64,000 nt of DNA from Cricetomys ansorgei (GCA_026225945.1 JAMJFZ010004066.1:491001-555000); one strand, 5' to 3'. Counted from the stretch's first letter, positions 33,897 to 45,097 are shown. Notes: generated by a model from the letters alone, not told the origin. A program made the numbers and translations.

Positions 33897-34731
33897 AAGC
33901 GGGTCTTTTGTTTGAGATCTATGAAGAAGGTTGTATTTTCCCCCATAGTGGATGTGGAATAGAACGACAAACTATCAGAATGTTTCAACTGGAGGTTCTT
34001 TCCACCAGCTCAGGGCCCCTTGCGGCGGAAGCCACAGCAGCTTGGAGCAAGGAAGCTGCTAATATAAACCCATTATTTTCCTTGCAAACCAGAGTCTATC
34101 TTAAAATTTGGAAAGTGTTTCATCAGGATCAGCACACAAAGCTGTCTTCCAGAACTGCCTGAGGTTATATCTCATGCTGGCTAAACTTGAACTTGAAGAT
34201 ATGAAGGGATCTTTGGAGAGAGCAGCACTGAGAGGCCAGGAGAGGCATTGGTAAAAGTGCAGCCTGGCAGTAGAAGGCCCAGATTGAAAGGGTCATGCAG
34301 AGGAGTTGTTGAGCCATGAAGAGAGCCCAGGAGAGGCTATTGGTGCATTCCAGTTGCAGCAAGGGACCCCAGCAGTTTTGAAATGCTAATACCATGGGAT
34401 GACCACCAAGAACAGCAGCAGCTGTGGAGTGGAGTCAGTCAGAGCCTGGAGAACAAGCTGTGTGTGCTTCAGAGGCAGAGCCAGAGAAGTAACCCAAGCC
34501 CTTTGGAGGAGCCCAGAAGATCGTGAGTGAATTCCAGATAATTGGATATTGATAACGGTTTTCTACTGTCCAAAGACACTGAGAAAAGCTTGATAGGTGT
34601 TTGGTGTCGTTTGCTCCTGTCCTTGAGATTGTTCCTCTTGTAAATGGTTTTGCTGGTGTAGGTTAGATTGTGTTATAGAGATAAAACTTTTTTTTTTTTT
34701 TTTGCATTGGCTTATACAGAAAATGGGGAAG
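33401..34731 (+). mobile_element. Internal region of the LTR element, no intact genes
   Basis: About 1.3 kb between the two LTR-like copies, interrupted by a (TG)n run. It ends in a purine tract AAAATGGGGAAG immediately before the right LTR, as expected for a retroviral-type polypurine tract. No gag or pol reading frame is recognisable, so the element looks non-autonomous. Confidence 0.5.
33846..33893. repeat. (TG)n microsatellite inside LTR element
   Basis: About 23 TG units. Confidence 0.97.
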
Positions 34732-35050
34732 TGTTGTAGAAATTTATTTTTAGTTATGTTTAAAATGGTTGTTTAGTTCATGTTGGGTGAGGATCTGCTT
34801 AGTCTTGGCGTTCCATATTGTCTGCAGGTGTTGGCTTTCTATGGGGGATGTTTGATTGCTCATGATCTGCACCTGCTATCAGTAGAAACTGAGACGCTTA
34901 GGTATTTAACAGAAAACCCCTGAGATGAGACACTCAGGGTTCCACTGTCCAGCGTGACTCTTGCGATGACAGTGGTTCTCTCTGCTGAGGTCTGGCAGGG
35001 TTTGCACTTATGAGAATGCCTCCTTGTCTTTCTGGGTGAACGGCACGTCA
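34732..35050 (+). mobile_element. Right LTR of the non-autonomous LTR element
   Basis: Begins TGTTGTAGAA directly after the polypurine tract and parallels the left copy for about 300 bp before similarity fades. Many mismatches and small indels between the copies imply an old insertion. Confidence 0.55.
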
Positions 35051-35224
35051 GGCTCTGTCTGATGATGTCATCGTTCAGGAATGTGTAGTAACCAAACTGC
35101 GGGTGAAGAACACTACAGCAGTTAGCAGACGTGGGTTAGGAGGATGCCCAGAGGAGGCACCTCAGAGAGAAACAGTGGAAAGAGGAATCTCGGAGAGCCA
35201 AGGACAGATGAAACAGTGTGCTCA

Positions 35225-35420
35225 TGTTTTACAGTTGTTTGTTTCATTGTTGGGGTGTTCACGGGCACGGGTGTGCACGCACCACAAACTTGTGTGGAGA
35301 TCAGAGGAAAACCTGCAGGAGTGAGTTCTTCTCTTTCACAGTGTGAGTTCCAGGAGCTGAACTCACGTCCCTGGCCTGGTGGCAAGCACCCCCACCCACT
35401 GAACCATCTTGCCTGCCCCA
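35225..35420 (-). mobile_element. B3 SINE, antisense
   Basis: GATCAGAGGAAAACCTGCAG, GGTGGCAAGCACCCCCACCC and AACCATCTTGCCTGCCCC are B3 hallmarks. Confidence 0.8.
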
Positions 35421-35740
35421 AAGTGATATTACTTGAAAGAGGATAAGGTAAAGAGTTTCAATGCAGAAATATCTCCCACACCTTGGCCAGACGGGCAGAA
35501 TGTTGGTAAGATGTGGGGTGAGAGAAAGTGGCCTCTGTGTGCAGGAACACCTGAGTAGCTCTGAGGACGCTACACAAAGCAACGTCCTAAAAAATATTTT
35601 AAATAAGCCAACACCTCAAAACATCAAGTATTTCCCCAAAAGGGAAGAAAGTGGGTGTGTGTGTGGGAGATTGAGAAACATAATAAATAGGAATAATAAT
35701 TGAATGGCAAACATTATTATTGTTTATTATTATTATTATT

Positions 35741-35886
35741 TGGTTTTTCGAGACAGGGTTTCTCTGTTGTAACTCTGGCTGTTCTGGAACTCACTCTGTA
35801 GACCAGGCTGGCCTTGAACTCACAGAGATCCACCTGCTCTGCCTCTCGAGGGCTGGGATTAAAGACGTGCGCCACTACCACCCCGA
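35741..35886 (-). mobile_element. B1 SINE, antisense, TTGTAACTCTGG variant
   Basis: An (ATT)n run at 35712-35740 precedes TTTTTCGAGACAGGGTTTCT. Confidence 0.9.
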
Positions 35887-35984
35887 TCAAAGACATAATT
35901 TCTTATTGCAGTCATGTCAGCTTCAGCTCGGCTCTGCCACTGCTCCATCTTTGTATTGGCTCTTTGACTTTATTTATTTACGTC

Positions 35985-36055
35985 ATTATGACCCAGCTGG
36001 GGCTGGAACCCAGGGCTTCATACATTCGAGACAAGCATTCTACCACCCAGCCCTA
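35985..36055 (-). mobile_element. B4/ID-type SINE fragment, antisense
   Basis: GGGGCTGGAACCCAGGGCTT and ACAAGCATTCTACCACCCAG. Confidence 0.6.
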
Positions 36056-36125
36056 TCAGTAAATGGTTAAATTTGAACATAAGTATTCCCAATTTTAAAC
36101 ATGAATCTATCTATCTATCTATTCT

Positions 36126-36230
36126 TGTGGTGCATGTGTGTGTGCGTGTGTGTGTGCGCGTGTATGTGCGTGTGTGCATGGGTGTGTGTGCGAGTGCGTG
36201 TGTGTGTGCATGTGTGCATGTGTGTGCATG

Positions 36231-36272
<42 letters not shown>
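36126..36272. repeat. Complex (TG)n/(TGCG)n microsatellite
   Basis: About 145 bp of alternating purine-pyrimidine; preceded by (ATCT)4 at 36105-36121. Confidence 0.95.
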
Positions 36273-36274
<2 letters not shown>

Positions 36275-36562
36275 TGAGATGGTATGCCTGTGTGTCTGTG
36301 GAAGTCAGGAGACAGCTTTCAGGAGCTGGCCTTCCTTCCACCTTGGGGCGGGGTCTCTCCTGATCTGCTATCCTGTGTAAGGCAGGTTAGCTCCCCCAGG
36401 ACCTCCTGGTGGTCCTGTCTCCATCTCTCCTCTCACCTTAAGAATCTCTGTATAAAGACACCACAGCGTTCTGCTTTGTTATGTGGGTCTGTGAGTCCCA
36501 GGGATTGGCCTGAGGTGGCGGGTTTGAGTGGCCTGGTTTTACCTGCTGAGCCATCTGCCAGT
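36273..36562 (-). mobile_element. B3-family SINE, antisense, diverged
   Basis: GGAAGTCAGGAGACAGCTTT near the left and CCTGCTGAGCCATCTGCCAG at the right end; the middle is rearranged. Confidence 0.5.
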
Positions 36563-36717
36563 CTATAAATTTTTAAAAAATATATAAAAAATTCCAGGTT
36601 TTGTACTGTAATTAACCCCCTTAAGTGTTAATGCAGGCGACATCAGAAGGGTCCCTTAGGAGCTCAGGACGGCAGATGTCTAATATCTGTGTTTTTTGTT
36701 TTGTTTTGTTTTGATTT

Positions 36718-36860
36718 TGGTTTTTGGTTTTTCCAAACAGGGTTTCCAGTGTAGCCCTGGCTGTCCTGGAACTCACTCTGTAGACCAGGCTGGCCTTGAA
36801 CTCACAGAGATCTGCCTGCCTCTGCCTCCCGAGTGCTGGGATTAAAGGCATGTGCCTGGA
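36718..36860 (-). mobile_element. B1 SINE, antisense, GTGTAGCCCTGG type
   Basis: GGTTTCCAGTGTAGCCCTGG to GGGATTAAAGGCATGTGCC. Confidence 0.9.
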
Positions 36861-37234
36861 AGTGTTTTTTTTTTTCCTTCTCTTTGCCAAGTTTGTCCCC
36901 TCCTGCCTCACATCTGGCCGCTCTTTTTCCTTCCCCTCCCCCCTCCCCTTTCCTTGGAGATGCTAGGATCTAGTTCAGGGTCTTGCATCTTAAAAGATTA
37001 AGTTTAAAAATTACATGAAACTAGGTGAGAAGCTTTTGAAGCACAAATGGTCCTTGAAAGGCAGAGAAGTGGCATGTGCCCAGAGGAACGGATCCATGGC
37101 TCGCAGATCTTTGCCAGCTCTTCCGCCTTCCAAGGATGTCTATAAACCTGGCTTCCATCTGACCCACAAGTGAGCAAGGTCATCCTTCTGCTAAATGATT
37201 CCCAAGATTCTGTTTTATACTACACTATACTACA

Positions 37235-37370
37235 CTATATTTATTGTGTATGTGTGCAAGCATGCATGTGTGCACATGCTCCATGGCATGTGGGACCCAG
37301 GGATCAAACTCAGGTTTCCAGGTTTGGTGGCAAACACCTTTCCTTTCTTGACTGCCAGGTCCCCAAGATT
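37235..37370 (-). mobile_element. B3 SINE fragment, antisense
   Basis: GGGACCCAGGGATCAAACTC and GGTTTGGTGGCAAACACCTT. Confidence 0.65.
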
Positions 37371-37437
37371 TTTAATCTTGTCTTTTCCTGTGTTCTTCCA
37401 CAGAGGAGTACTGGAAAGCCTGTAGTAAGTAGCTTTT

Positions 37438-37525
37438 GTCCTGGAGCAATGACAGAACCAAATTCAAATCCTGGTTCTCCCACTAATTCTGGGCCCTTGA
37501 ACACTGTCAGTCTGGTTTCCTGAGA
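37438..37525 (+). mobile_element. MIR SINE fragment, sense
   Basis: AAATTCAAATCCTGGTTCTC and TGGGCCCTTGAACACTGTCA match the MIR core layout; diverged. Confidence 0.45.
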
Positions 37526-37584
37526 TTTGGGGGGGCAGTATTTCTGATCAAAGCACTATACTTGTTTTCTGGGTTTTTTTGTTC

Positions 37585-37727
37585 TTTGTTTTGAGACAGG
37601 GTCTCACTATGTAGTCCTAGATAGCCTGGAACTCTCTATGTAGACCAGACTGGCCTCACACCAACAGAGCTCTACCTGCCTCTACCTTCTGAGTGCTGAG
37701 ATTAAAGACGTGTGGCATCATGCCTGG
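37585..37727 (-). mobile_element. B1 SINE, antisense, old
   Basis: GAGACAGGGTCTCACTATGT to GGCATCATGCCTGG. Confidence 0.85.
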
Positions 37728-37884
37728 ATGATTTTTATTTAGTTTTGCTGCACTGTAACTATTATGAATGTACTGGACAAGTAAGTCCTAATCGTATAAA
37801 ATCTAGCCTGTAGATATTAAAGATGTTGCCAGTGTTAGGACACAAATATAGTTAGAAATCTAACATATTTTGAACATAAAAAAC

Positions 37885-37955
37885 TAAGTTCCAGGATAGC
37901 CAGAAATACACAGTGAGACACTGTCTCAAAAAACAAACAAACAAACCACAAACAA
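37885..37955 (+). mobile_element. B1 SINE 3' fragment, sense
   Basis: GTTCCAGGATAGCCAGAAAT then a CTGTCTCAAAAAACAAACAA tail. Confidence 0.65.
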
Positions 37956-38117
37956 AATAGTTCCATAGTGCTTGACCATGTAAATGAAGCAGTTTAAAGG
38001 ACGTGACTTGATTCATTTGTTCTGGAGATTAAACTCAGAGCCTTGTGCATGTTAGGCAGTTGAAGACAGAATTTGAAACTAGGGAAAAACATAGTAGAAA
38101 CTATAAAGAAAATGCTC

Positions 38118-38298
38118 AGGGGACTGGAGAGATGGTTCAGGGGTTAAGAGCCCTGTCTGCTCTTGCAAAGAAACCTTTGGGTTTGATTCCCATCACCCGT
38201 CTGATTACAACCATCTGTAACTCCAGTTCTAGGGACCAGACATACACAGACAGGTGGGTAAAACATCTATACACATAAAATGAAAATAATTAAAAAAG
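38118..38298 (+). mobile_element. B2 SINE, sense
   Basis: GGACTGGAGAGATGGTTCAG, AACCATCTGTAACTCCAGTT and an A-rich tail. Confidence 0.85.
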
Positions 38299-38577
38299 AA
38301 AATACTCAGCTAAAGATTCCACTTTCAGGGATCATTTCTAGAGCTTGTTACCAAGGAAAATTTTCAATCAATAGTTCTAGTATGTGGAATACCTCAAAGA
38401 TCTCAGCACATAAGACAAGCAAATAATCAATGCCCTTAAAATCCAAAGAGTTTTTGCAAATGAATAAGACAAAGGTAAACATACTAACAGAAAAATTAAT
38501 CTTAAAGTTGAGTAGGAATTAATAAAAGAAATAATATAAATTGTTATTCAACATTATGGAAAACATTGACTCTATTA

Positions 38578-38755
38578 TATAAGATTTATTTTTAATTATG
38601 TGTCTTTGAGTGGGTATGTGCACATGGGTGCAAATGCCTGTGGAGGCCAGAAGAGGGCGCTGAATTTACTCAGAGCTGGAGTTATAGGTATGGATGATGG
38701 GACTTAAACTTATATTTTCTCTTTTAACCACTGAGAAATCTCTTCAGTTCTCAAA
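38578..38755 (-). mobile_element. B2 SINE, antisense, diverged
   Basis: Carries the CTCF-type motif at 38647-38662; head TTTTAACCACTGAGAAATCT is eroded. Confidence 0.8.
38647..38662 (+). promoter_or_regulatory. B2-borne CTCF-type motif
   Basis: CCAGAAGAGGGCGCTG lies inside an antisense B2 element. B2 SINEs are known carriers of CTCF sites in rodents, and this copy keeps the GGGCGCTG end that most copies in the window have lost (usually GGGCATCAG). Confidence 0.4.
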
Positions 38756-39017
38756 ATTAATTTTCTTAAAAATAGTTTATTGAGTACTCTGTAAGAGAGC
38801 AACTGGCTGGCAGTAACTAGAGCCTCTGCACATCACTGTGACAAATATTTAAAGGAATTTTAGCATTTAGTATTGTTGAAGATATGTAGTAGTATTTGTT
38901 TACTTGATAAACTGATAACAATCTTTCTGCTGATCAGTTTGACAAAAGGTAACCTTAAAAATCAGCATTTTTATGCCCATAATAAAATTTTGTTCATAAA
39001 GCTTTTCTTTAAAAAAA

Positions 39018-39215
39018 AAGAATTATTTATTTTTATGCATATTAGTGTTTTTCCTGAATGTATGTATGTGCTCCACATGTGTGCCTGGTGCCCTTGGAGG
39101 CAGGAAGAGGGCATCAGATCCCCTGGATCTGAAATTTTGAATGGTTCTGAGCTGCAATCTGGCTACTGGGAATCGAACCCTGGTCCTCTGGAAGAGCAGC
39201 CATCTGCTCGGCCCA
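39018..39215 (-). mobile_element. B2 SINE, antisense, head truncated
   Basis: GGAGGCAGGAAGAGGGCATC and GGTCCTCTGGAAGAGCAGCC, then the TTAACCGCTGAG part is lost. Confidence 0.8.
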
Positions 39216-39302
39216 CTAGAAACCATTTTTAGTAACATGAGAAATAATTTCAACTAAATGAGTAAAAAATAGTTATGTATTATGAGGTTAAAAATTTAGA
39301 TT

Positions 39303-39452
39303 TAGTGGAGTAATGGTGGCTCATGTTTTTAATCCCAGCACTCGGGAGGCAGAGGCAGGCGGATCTCTGTGAGTCTGAGGCCAGCCTGGTCTACAGAGTG
39401 AGTTCCAGGACGGCCAGGGCTACATCGTGAGACCCTATCTCAAAACAAAAAC

Positions 39453-39455
<3 letters not shown>
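39303..39455 (+). mobile_element. B1 SINE, sense
   Basis: TTTAATCCCAGCACTCGGGA to CCAGGGCTACATCGTGAGAC. Confidence 0.9.

Positions 39456-39508
<53 letters not shown>
39456..39508. repeat. (CA)n microsatellite at a B1 tail
   Basis: About 26 CA units grown from the B1 A-tail. Confidence 0.97.
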
Positions 39509-39511
<3 letters not shown>

Positions 39512-39699
39512 CGAATTAGAGTAAAAAATGTTAGGTGAAAAATTGAGATTGAAATAATTCCACAGTGTTAACAGACACATTTTTGAGTTTCTTAAGGTTT
39601 TTTTTTTTTTTTCTCCTCTTTAAGTGTTTCGGTGCTGTACTATGTGTATCTTTAGAACTAAGAAACACAATTCATCATGTTTTAATAGATGGGCTTAAT

Positions 39700-40045
39700 G
39701 TCTAACCTAGTTCCTGAATGTCGATCGGCCTTGCTCTCTGGCTACCAAGCCCAGGTGTGATTTCTTAAATATTCAGAATTCTCTCTTCCTGGGAGCGATT
39801 TAGAAACTAGTTCATGTAACACTTAATCTCTGTGTACATAGCAGTTGAGTAATTCATTAATTATACAGGCTTTGGACTTTCCAGGAACACAAAGGGAATT
39901 TAGATGCCTGGGCAGCCATGACGCTTCCTTTGTACCAAAGTCAAATTTAAACACTTTCATGTATATGCAAATATGTCTCAATTGACGACTCAGATTTTAC
40001 AGTTTTGAAAATTGAGGTTTTCTTATGTACGAGGCTAAGGATTTT
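39700..40045. promoter_or_regulatory. Candidate conserved non-coding element
   Basis: Unique AT-rich sequence with ATTCATTAATTATAC, ATGCAAAT (octamer, 39966-39973) and GTAACACTTAATC, dense in homeodomain/POU-type cores and free of SINEs in a SINE-rich area. About 19 kb upstream of Pdx1. Conservation is not tested. Confidence 0.3.
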
Positions 40046-40139
40046 CCATATTTAGACGGGTATGTTGTTGTATGGTTTTATGGTAATTTGGTGACAGCTA
40101 TTTCTAAAGGACAGATTTCAAGTTATAACTATATTTCTG

Positions 40140-40258
40140 ATATTGCTATATTGTGGTGCAACCTGGAAGCCCAGTCTTTGGAGGCTGAGGCAGAAGGATC
40201 CCAAGTTTGCGGCCAGCTCGGGCTTCATAGCAACACCCTATCTAAAACAAAACAAAAC
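40140..40258 (+). mobile_element. Old B1-like SINE, sense
   Basis: GGAGGCTGAGGCAGAAGGAT and GCGGCCAGCTCGGGCTTCAT. Confidence 0.6.
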
Positions 40259-40379
40259 TCACTGACCCTACATCTGCATAAATTATACTCTGCAGCTACG
40301 AAGGGGGAAAAAAAATAGTCCAGAAACTTCTGAGGGGCTGAGGAACTTTAGTTGTCTTGTTTTATGTTGTTTTGTTTTG

Positions 40380-40560
40380 ACTTTTTTCTCTCTTTTTTCT
40401 TTTCTCTTTTCTTTTCTTTCCTTTTTCTCTTTCTCTCTCTCTCTCTTTCCTTTTTCCCCTTCCTTCCTTCCTTCCCCTCCCTCCCTCCCTCTCTCTCTTC
40501 CCCTCTCCCTCTCTCCCTCCCTCCCCCCCCACTCTCATTCTCTCTCTCTCATTTCCTTTT
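40380..40560. repeat. Polypyrimidine (TTTC/TTCC/CCCT) tract
   Basis: About 180 bases of nearly pure T/C on the plus strand. Confidence 0.95.
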
Positions 40561-40599
40561 TGAGACAGGTTGACCTTAACCTGTGAACGGAGGAACTTG

Positions 40600-41380
40600 A
40601 TCCTTTCTCTAATCCTCCTGTCTCCACCCCCAAGTGTCAGGGTCACAGTCATGGGTCCCCAAGTCCTGCTTCAGGAAGCCGCTTTTCAGTATGGCATTTT
40701 CTCACAGAGGCTCTTCTGGCAACTCATCTGTATAAGTTATCTTTTTTCAGGTACCCATGGAAATGCACATTTAGTTATTAGGAAATGTTTCTTTCAACTC
40801 AGAAGCAAAACATGGCGCCATGTACTCGAATTCTCGGGAATTACATGAGCAATTTATTCAGGGCTTTCTGGGCTCCACCTGAGTCAAGCCCTTCAGATAG
40901 GTGCTCTGAGAAGGGTAGAGATCATCCTGCCAGGAGCTAACTTTCTGTGTAGTGGAGAAGACGTTACCATAGTTACATGGTGCCTGCCTCCACTCACATC
41001 CAGTAACTGTCTGTCACCCTGGCTCTGGTGGCCCCATAGACACTAGGGACCCAGACTCCACACAGCGAGATGGGTTAGGAAGCTAAATCAGTCTCAATAT
41101 CTAAACATAACCCTCCCCCTCCCCCGCACATTTCAAAGGTGTATGAATTTGTCTCACACTCAGTCGTTGGGGAAAGTCGTGTTTGTATGTGTTGCCAATG
41201 GGAGATCGCATATCAACATTCTTTATTTCAAACAAAGACTCATAGTTGGGATTCCAGAGACTTCTCAATAGGAAGTAATGTTACTGATGGATACAGGTGA
41301 GCAGTCCCAGTTTTTGGTATAGCTCCTCACAAACAAGCTCAAATTCAACGTTAATTGCCTTTCTTCCTTTCTTTTTGCCT
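40600..41380. other. Unique intergenic sequence
   Basis: No repeat or gene recognised. Short frames only. Confidence 0.4.
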
Positions 41381-41384
41381 TTTT

Positions 41385-41498
41385 TTGTTCATGACAGGGT
41401 CTCACTGTGTAGCCCTGGCTGGCCTGGGACTCCACAGAGCTCACTTGGCTCTGCCTCCTGAGCACTGAGATCAAAGGTGCGTGCTACCACACCAGGCT
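41385..41498 (-). mobile_element. B1 SINE, antisense, shortened
   Basis: CTCACTGTGTAGCCCTGGCT joins early to GGCTCTGCCTCCTGAGC; the GTAGACCAGGCTGG part is deleted. Confidence 0.75.
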
Positions 41499-41499
41499 C

Positions 41500-42330
41500 A
41501 GTTTCTACTTTGTCTGGTTCTTGACTGTTATAAGAGGATTTCACTGTGAGCAGGAAAATGCATGTCAGCCATTCACAGGGAGACCCAAGAGATTCCAGGT
41601 AAGGACCGAGAAGCAGAGAGCTATGACGGGAAACGTCTACGTTTTGAATATCCATGCCACTGCCATTCCGTCCCATCCTTCCTACATGCTGGTAAAGGCA
41701 CATCGAGACTTTTCAGCGCCTTGAGCATCATTCATCCAGACTGCACACATTAGACTTCTCTCTCAGAGGTGCTGGAAACGGGGAAACTCCGAGGAAGACC
41801 CTCCCTCCCTGCTCAGTGCCTCAGTCACTCTCTACTCTTTAGCGAAGGCTCCAAGAATCTAGGCACATCCCTCTACTTGGCGGTACCCCGTATTTCAGAG
41901 GCATATGCCTGCTGATGGGTGTTGGGACAGCTCGGTGCAATCATATGGATTCTGTTGTGCGACTAGTTTATTTTCTTGATGTTAAGTATTTGGCTTTACT
42001 GCTGTGGAAGCATATATCCTCACATTCCCCTAAGATCTGGTCCCCGGCTCCATCCTCTGTTTGTCTGGAGTTCCTGGAACCCGGAGAGTCGCTTCACTCC
42101 CCTGTATCCTAATGCATTCATCTCAGATCCTAACAGCACCTGGCCATTCTGCTCAGCTCATTTGAAGGTAAATGGCTCTTTCCTTCTAGCATTTACTGTT
42201 CTGATAAGGAGTTTGTGGAAATTCTTGGTAGGTAGTGTGTTTCCCTCCTCTTCCTAGCAGGCTCCGAGGACTGTGTGTGTCTTCAGTGCTCTCAGATGCC
42301 TCTGGGTATGGAATCTCTTTTAAATTTTTT
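41500..42330. other. Unique intergenic sequence
   Basis: No repeat or gene recognised. Confidence 0.4.
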
Positions 42331-42477
42331 TTTTTTTCAGCTTAGCACTCAGTGTACATGAGACTGTGTTTCTTCAATTATGAAAAATCACGTCATTATT
42401 TTGTTTCTTTGTGATTTTATTATTTATATATTTATTTATTTATTTTGTCTGATTGGGGGTTTTTTTTTGTTTTTTTT

Positions 42478-42595
42478 TTTTTTAACAGAATCCCATGTAG
42501 CTTAGGGTAGCTCAGGCTGCCCTTCAGTGCCTGGTCCTTCTGCCTCTACCTCCAGAGTTCTAGAGCTACTGGGCTGTGCTGCCATGGCTGGCTAT
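42478..42595 (-). mobile_element. Old B1-like SINE, antisense
   Basis: CCATGTAGCTTAGGGTAGCT to GTGCTGCCATGGCTGGC; strongly diverged. Confidence 0.5.
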
Positions 42596-42744
42596 CATTA
42601 TTTCTTTAAACTTCCCCCCCTCTGTCATGCCCTCTCTTTGTCTGAAATTTTGTAAGATGCTTTTTGGGAACTCTCAAAATTATTTCTAAACATCTACTGA
42701 TTTTTTTTTTCCTTCCCTCTTTCTCTCCCTGACTCGATCCCTCT

Positions 42745-42838
42745 CTTACTTCCTTCATTATGTAGCCCAGGTTAGCCTTTAATTCTTGATCTTCCTGCCT
42801 CTGCTTCCCAAGTATTGGAAATCACAGTAAGGGATCTC
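42745..42838 (-). mobile_element. Old B1 fragment, antisense
   Basis: TTATGTAGCCCAGGTTAGCC and TTCCTGCCTCTGCTTCCCAA. Confidence 0.55.
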
Positions 42839-43239
42839 CATACCTAAATATATTCACTTCTACTGATTTTCCTGTTTATCTGTCATATTTAAAATGTTCT
42901 AACAGTTGCTAAAGGGCTCTGCATGGAGTGACTGTGAGCTAGGGCAGCTTGAAGATGGGGACAGGGCCAGCTAGCATGACCCTCTGTCCTAGCTGTGGCT
43001 CCACTCCCCAGTGACATGGTGAGTGCTCTCAAGCCTGGTGTCCTGGTTAGCGATGAGCTAATGATTCAGCAGGTTCTGCCTGTTTCCAGTATATTAGACT
43101 TTGATCTTCACAGGCCTGAGAGGAAGCGCTCCTGTCCTCATTTCACTATGGAGAACTCCGCTCCTCTGTGAAATAAGCCAGCCTGTCCAAAGTCACAAAG
43201 TAAGAAGGGGTGGAATCCTCCACCATAAAGAATTAGACA

Positions 43240-43425
43240 CCCAGGAGTGGAGAGCACTGGCTTATAAGAACACGGGCTGCTCTTGCAGAGGACTCTCAGG
43301 TTCAATTCCCAGCACCCACACGGCACCTCACAATTGCCTATAACTCCAGTTTCGGTGGCTCTAACGTCCTCTTCTGACCTTTGCAGACACTTCATGCATG
43401 TGACACCCTCACATAAAGTGTTTAA
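43240..43425 (+). mobile_element. B2 SINE, sense
   Basis: GAGAGCACTGGCTTATAAGA (diverged head), GGTTCAATTCCCAGCACCCA and CCTCTTCTGACCTTTGCAGA. Confidence 0.8.
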
Positions 43426-43924
43426 AAGTCTAAACATATTTTAATTAAAAAAAAAGAAAAAAGATTTTGAGGCCCACATGATTGACATTTTTTTTTCTAG
43501 TGCTTCCTGTCGGAAGTCTCCTCCCCGCGAGGAAAGAGACCAGGACTGGTGCTGAAGAATCAAATGCTTTTTGTCAGAGTTCCACAGCTCTTGACTGACA
43601 GCCTTTCAGAGGGGTGTACTCTATGAAGGAGCACACAGAGGTCAGGGAAGAGAGTATAAGACCTTCTCTTATAAGGATAAGCTGCACCCTAGTCAGACCC
43701 TGTGACTTTGAGGTTGGGACCAGCAGGTAGAGAGAGAAGCGGGGTGGAGCGGCGGGACCCTTCAGAGCAAGGGCAGAGGGGAGCAGAGAGTTGTGGAAAC
43801 GGGAGAGCTTCAGAGATGCTAGTTAGGGATGGAGGGGATGTACCAGGACGCCTTGGAGAGGGCCGAGGCCCTAGAGAAAGAAAACCCATGGCTGCCAAGC
43901 AGGACAAGAGAATGTGGTGGTAGG

Positions 43925-43985
43925 GAAAGAGGGGCGGGGCTGTGGAAAGAGAGGCGGGGTCATGGATAGAGGGGCGGGGCTATGG
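43925..43985 (+). repeat. Short tandem array of GC boxes
   Basis: Three imperfect units of about 18-20 bp, with GAGGGGCGGGGCTGTGG, GAGGCGGGGTCATGG and GAGGGGCGGGGCTATGG, each holding an Sp1-type box. Confidence 0.75.
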
Positions 43986-44930
43986 AGATTTGCCTTATCA
44001 CTGGAAAGCTCTGGAAGACCAGAGAGCAGCTTTGGAATTCCAAAGCTGCCCTTTGGCGACCTATGGAGGAAGTGGCCCATCTGGAGGCATTGACAAGAAA
44101 GGGACACCTGACAGAAAGCAGGGCAACCCAGTAACTTCAGCACCCACACCTGGGTCAACACAGAGAACCTGGTTACGTTAGCAGGTCTAGCTTCCTGGCC
44201 CAAGCCTATCAACTGAGTGGTGGAAACCTGGGGTGTTGCTGCTACCCGGCGCCTGGGTGAAGCCTCCCAGCCCTGAGACTCTCCACGTTGACTTTGGCCT
44301 CTCAAGTCCTCCTCAGCAGCACCCATGATTGGGAGCTCGTGTGTCCCTCAAGCCCCAGTCCTTGTGTCTTGTTGCTAGGCTCCCTAGACATGGGCACCTT
44401 CTCTCGACATTGCAACCCCATGGAAGGCATTGTCCTATCATCAGGAGCCGAGACCATTTCTTTATGCCCATGATCCCTGTTTTCCTGAGTGGTGGAGGGA
44501 GCATCTCTTCGGCCGCGCACTGGACTCAAGCTGCCCCGGAGGCTGGGGGACTTGACAAGATGTGCCTCAGCTCTGAAAGCTGGAGGCACAGATGTCTAGA
44601 ATGATTGTATGTCCTGGGGGGGGGGGGGAGGAAGTCCCTTCAGCAAACAGAACAGTTCTTAGCAACTGTTTGTTTTTCTCTTCCATCCACCCTCAGCACC
44701 CCTGACGAGCACCTTCTGGAGACAGACATTGTGACTACCTGTCTAGGTTGGTCAGGGTCAGGAAACCAAAACTAATGGATGGGCTTGTCTTCTGAGAAGA
44801 AAAGAACGTTTGTTTAGGGAGTGACTTTTGGCAGCACCCAGTAGGGCCACGACAATTATGGTGGCATCTTTCTATTGTAAAAACTCCCATAATCCCCAGG
44901 CTTTCTCCTAGGACACTGAGGGTTTGTTCT
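43986..44930. other. Unique intergenic sequence
   Basis: No gene recognised; a 151-codon minus frame starts here but has no domain. A run of 13 G lies near 44616-44628. Confidence 0.4.
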
Positions 44931-44935
44931 TAACC

Positions 44936-45053
44936 TTTTTCCTATTTCCTTTCTCTCTTTCCTTCCTTTCTTCCTTCCTTTCTTCCTTCCTTCCTTCCTT
45001 CCTTCCTCCCTTCCTTCCTTCCTTCCTTCCTTTCTTTCTTTTTCTTTTTCAAG
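44936..45053. repeat. (TTCC)n polypyrimidine tract
   Basis: About 110 bases, mostly TTCC/TTTC units. Confidence 0.95.
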
Positions 45054-45097
45054 TGCCGAGCGCTGGGATCAAAGGTGTGCGCCACCACCGCCCGGCT
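45054..45097 (-). mobile_element. B1 SINE 5' fragment, antisense
   Basis: GAGCGCTGGGATCAAAGGTG to CACCACCGCCCGGC; the rest is replaced by the TTCC tract. Confidence 0.8.

Noticed and set aside
36126..36272. Regularly spaced TG/TGCG units as a CRISPR-like array
   Set aside because: A simple microsatellite with no conserved spacers; a mammalian genome does not carry CRISPR arrays.
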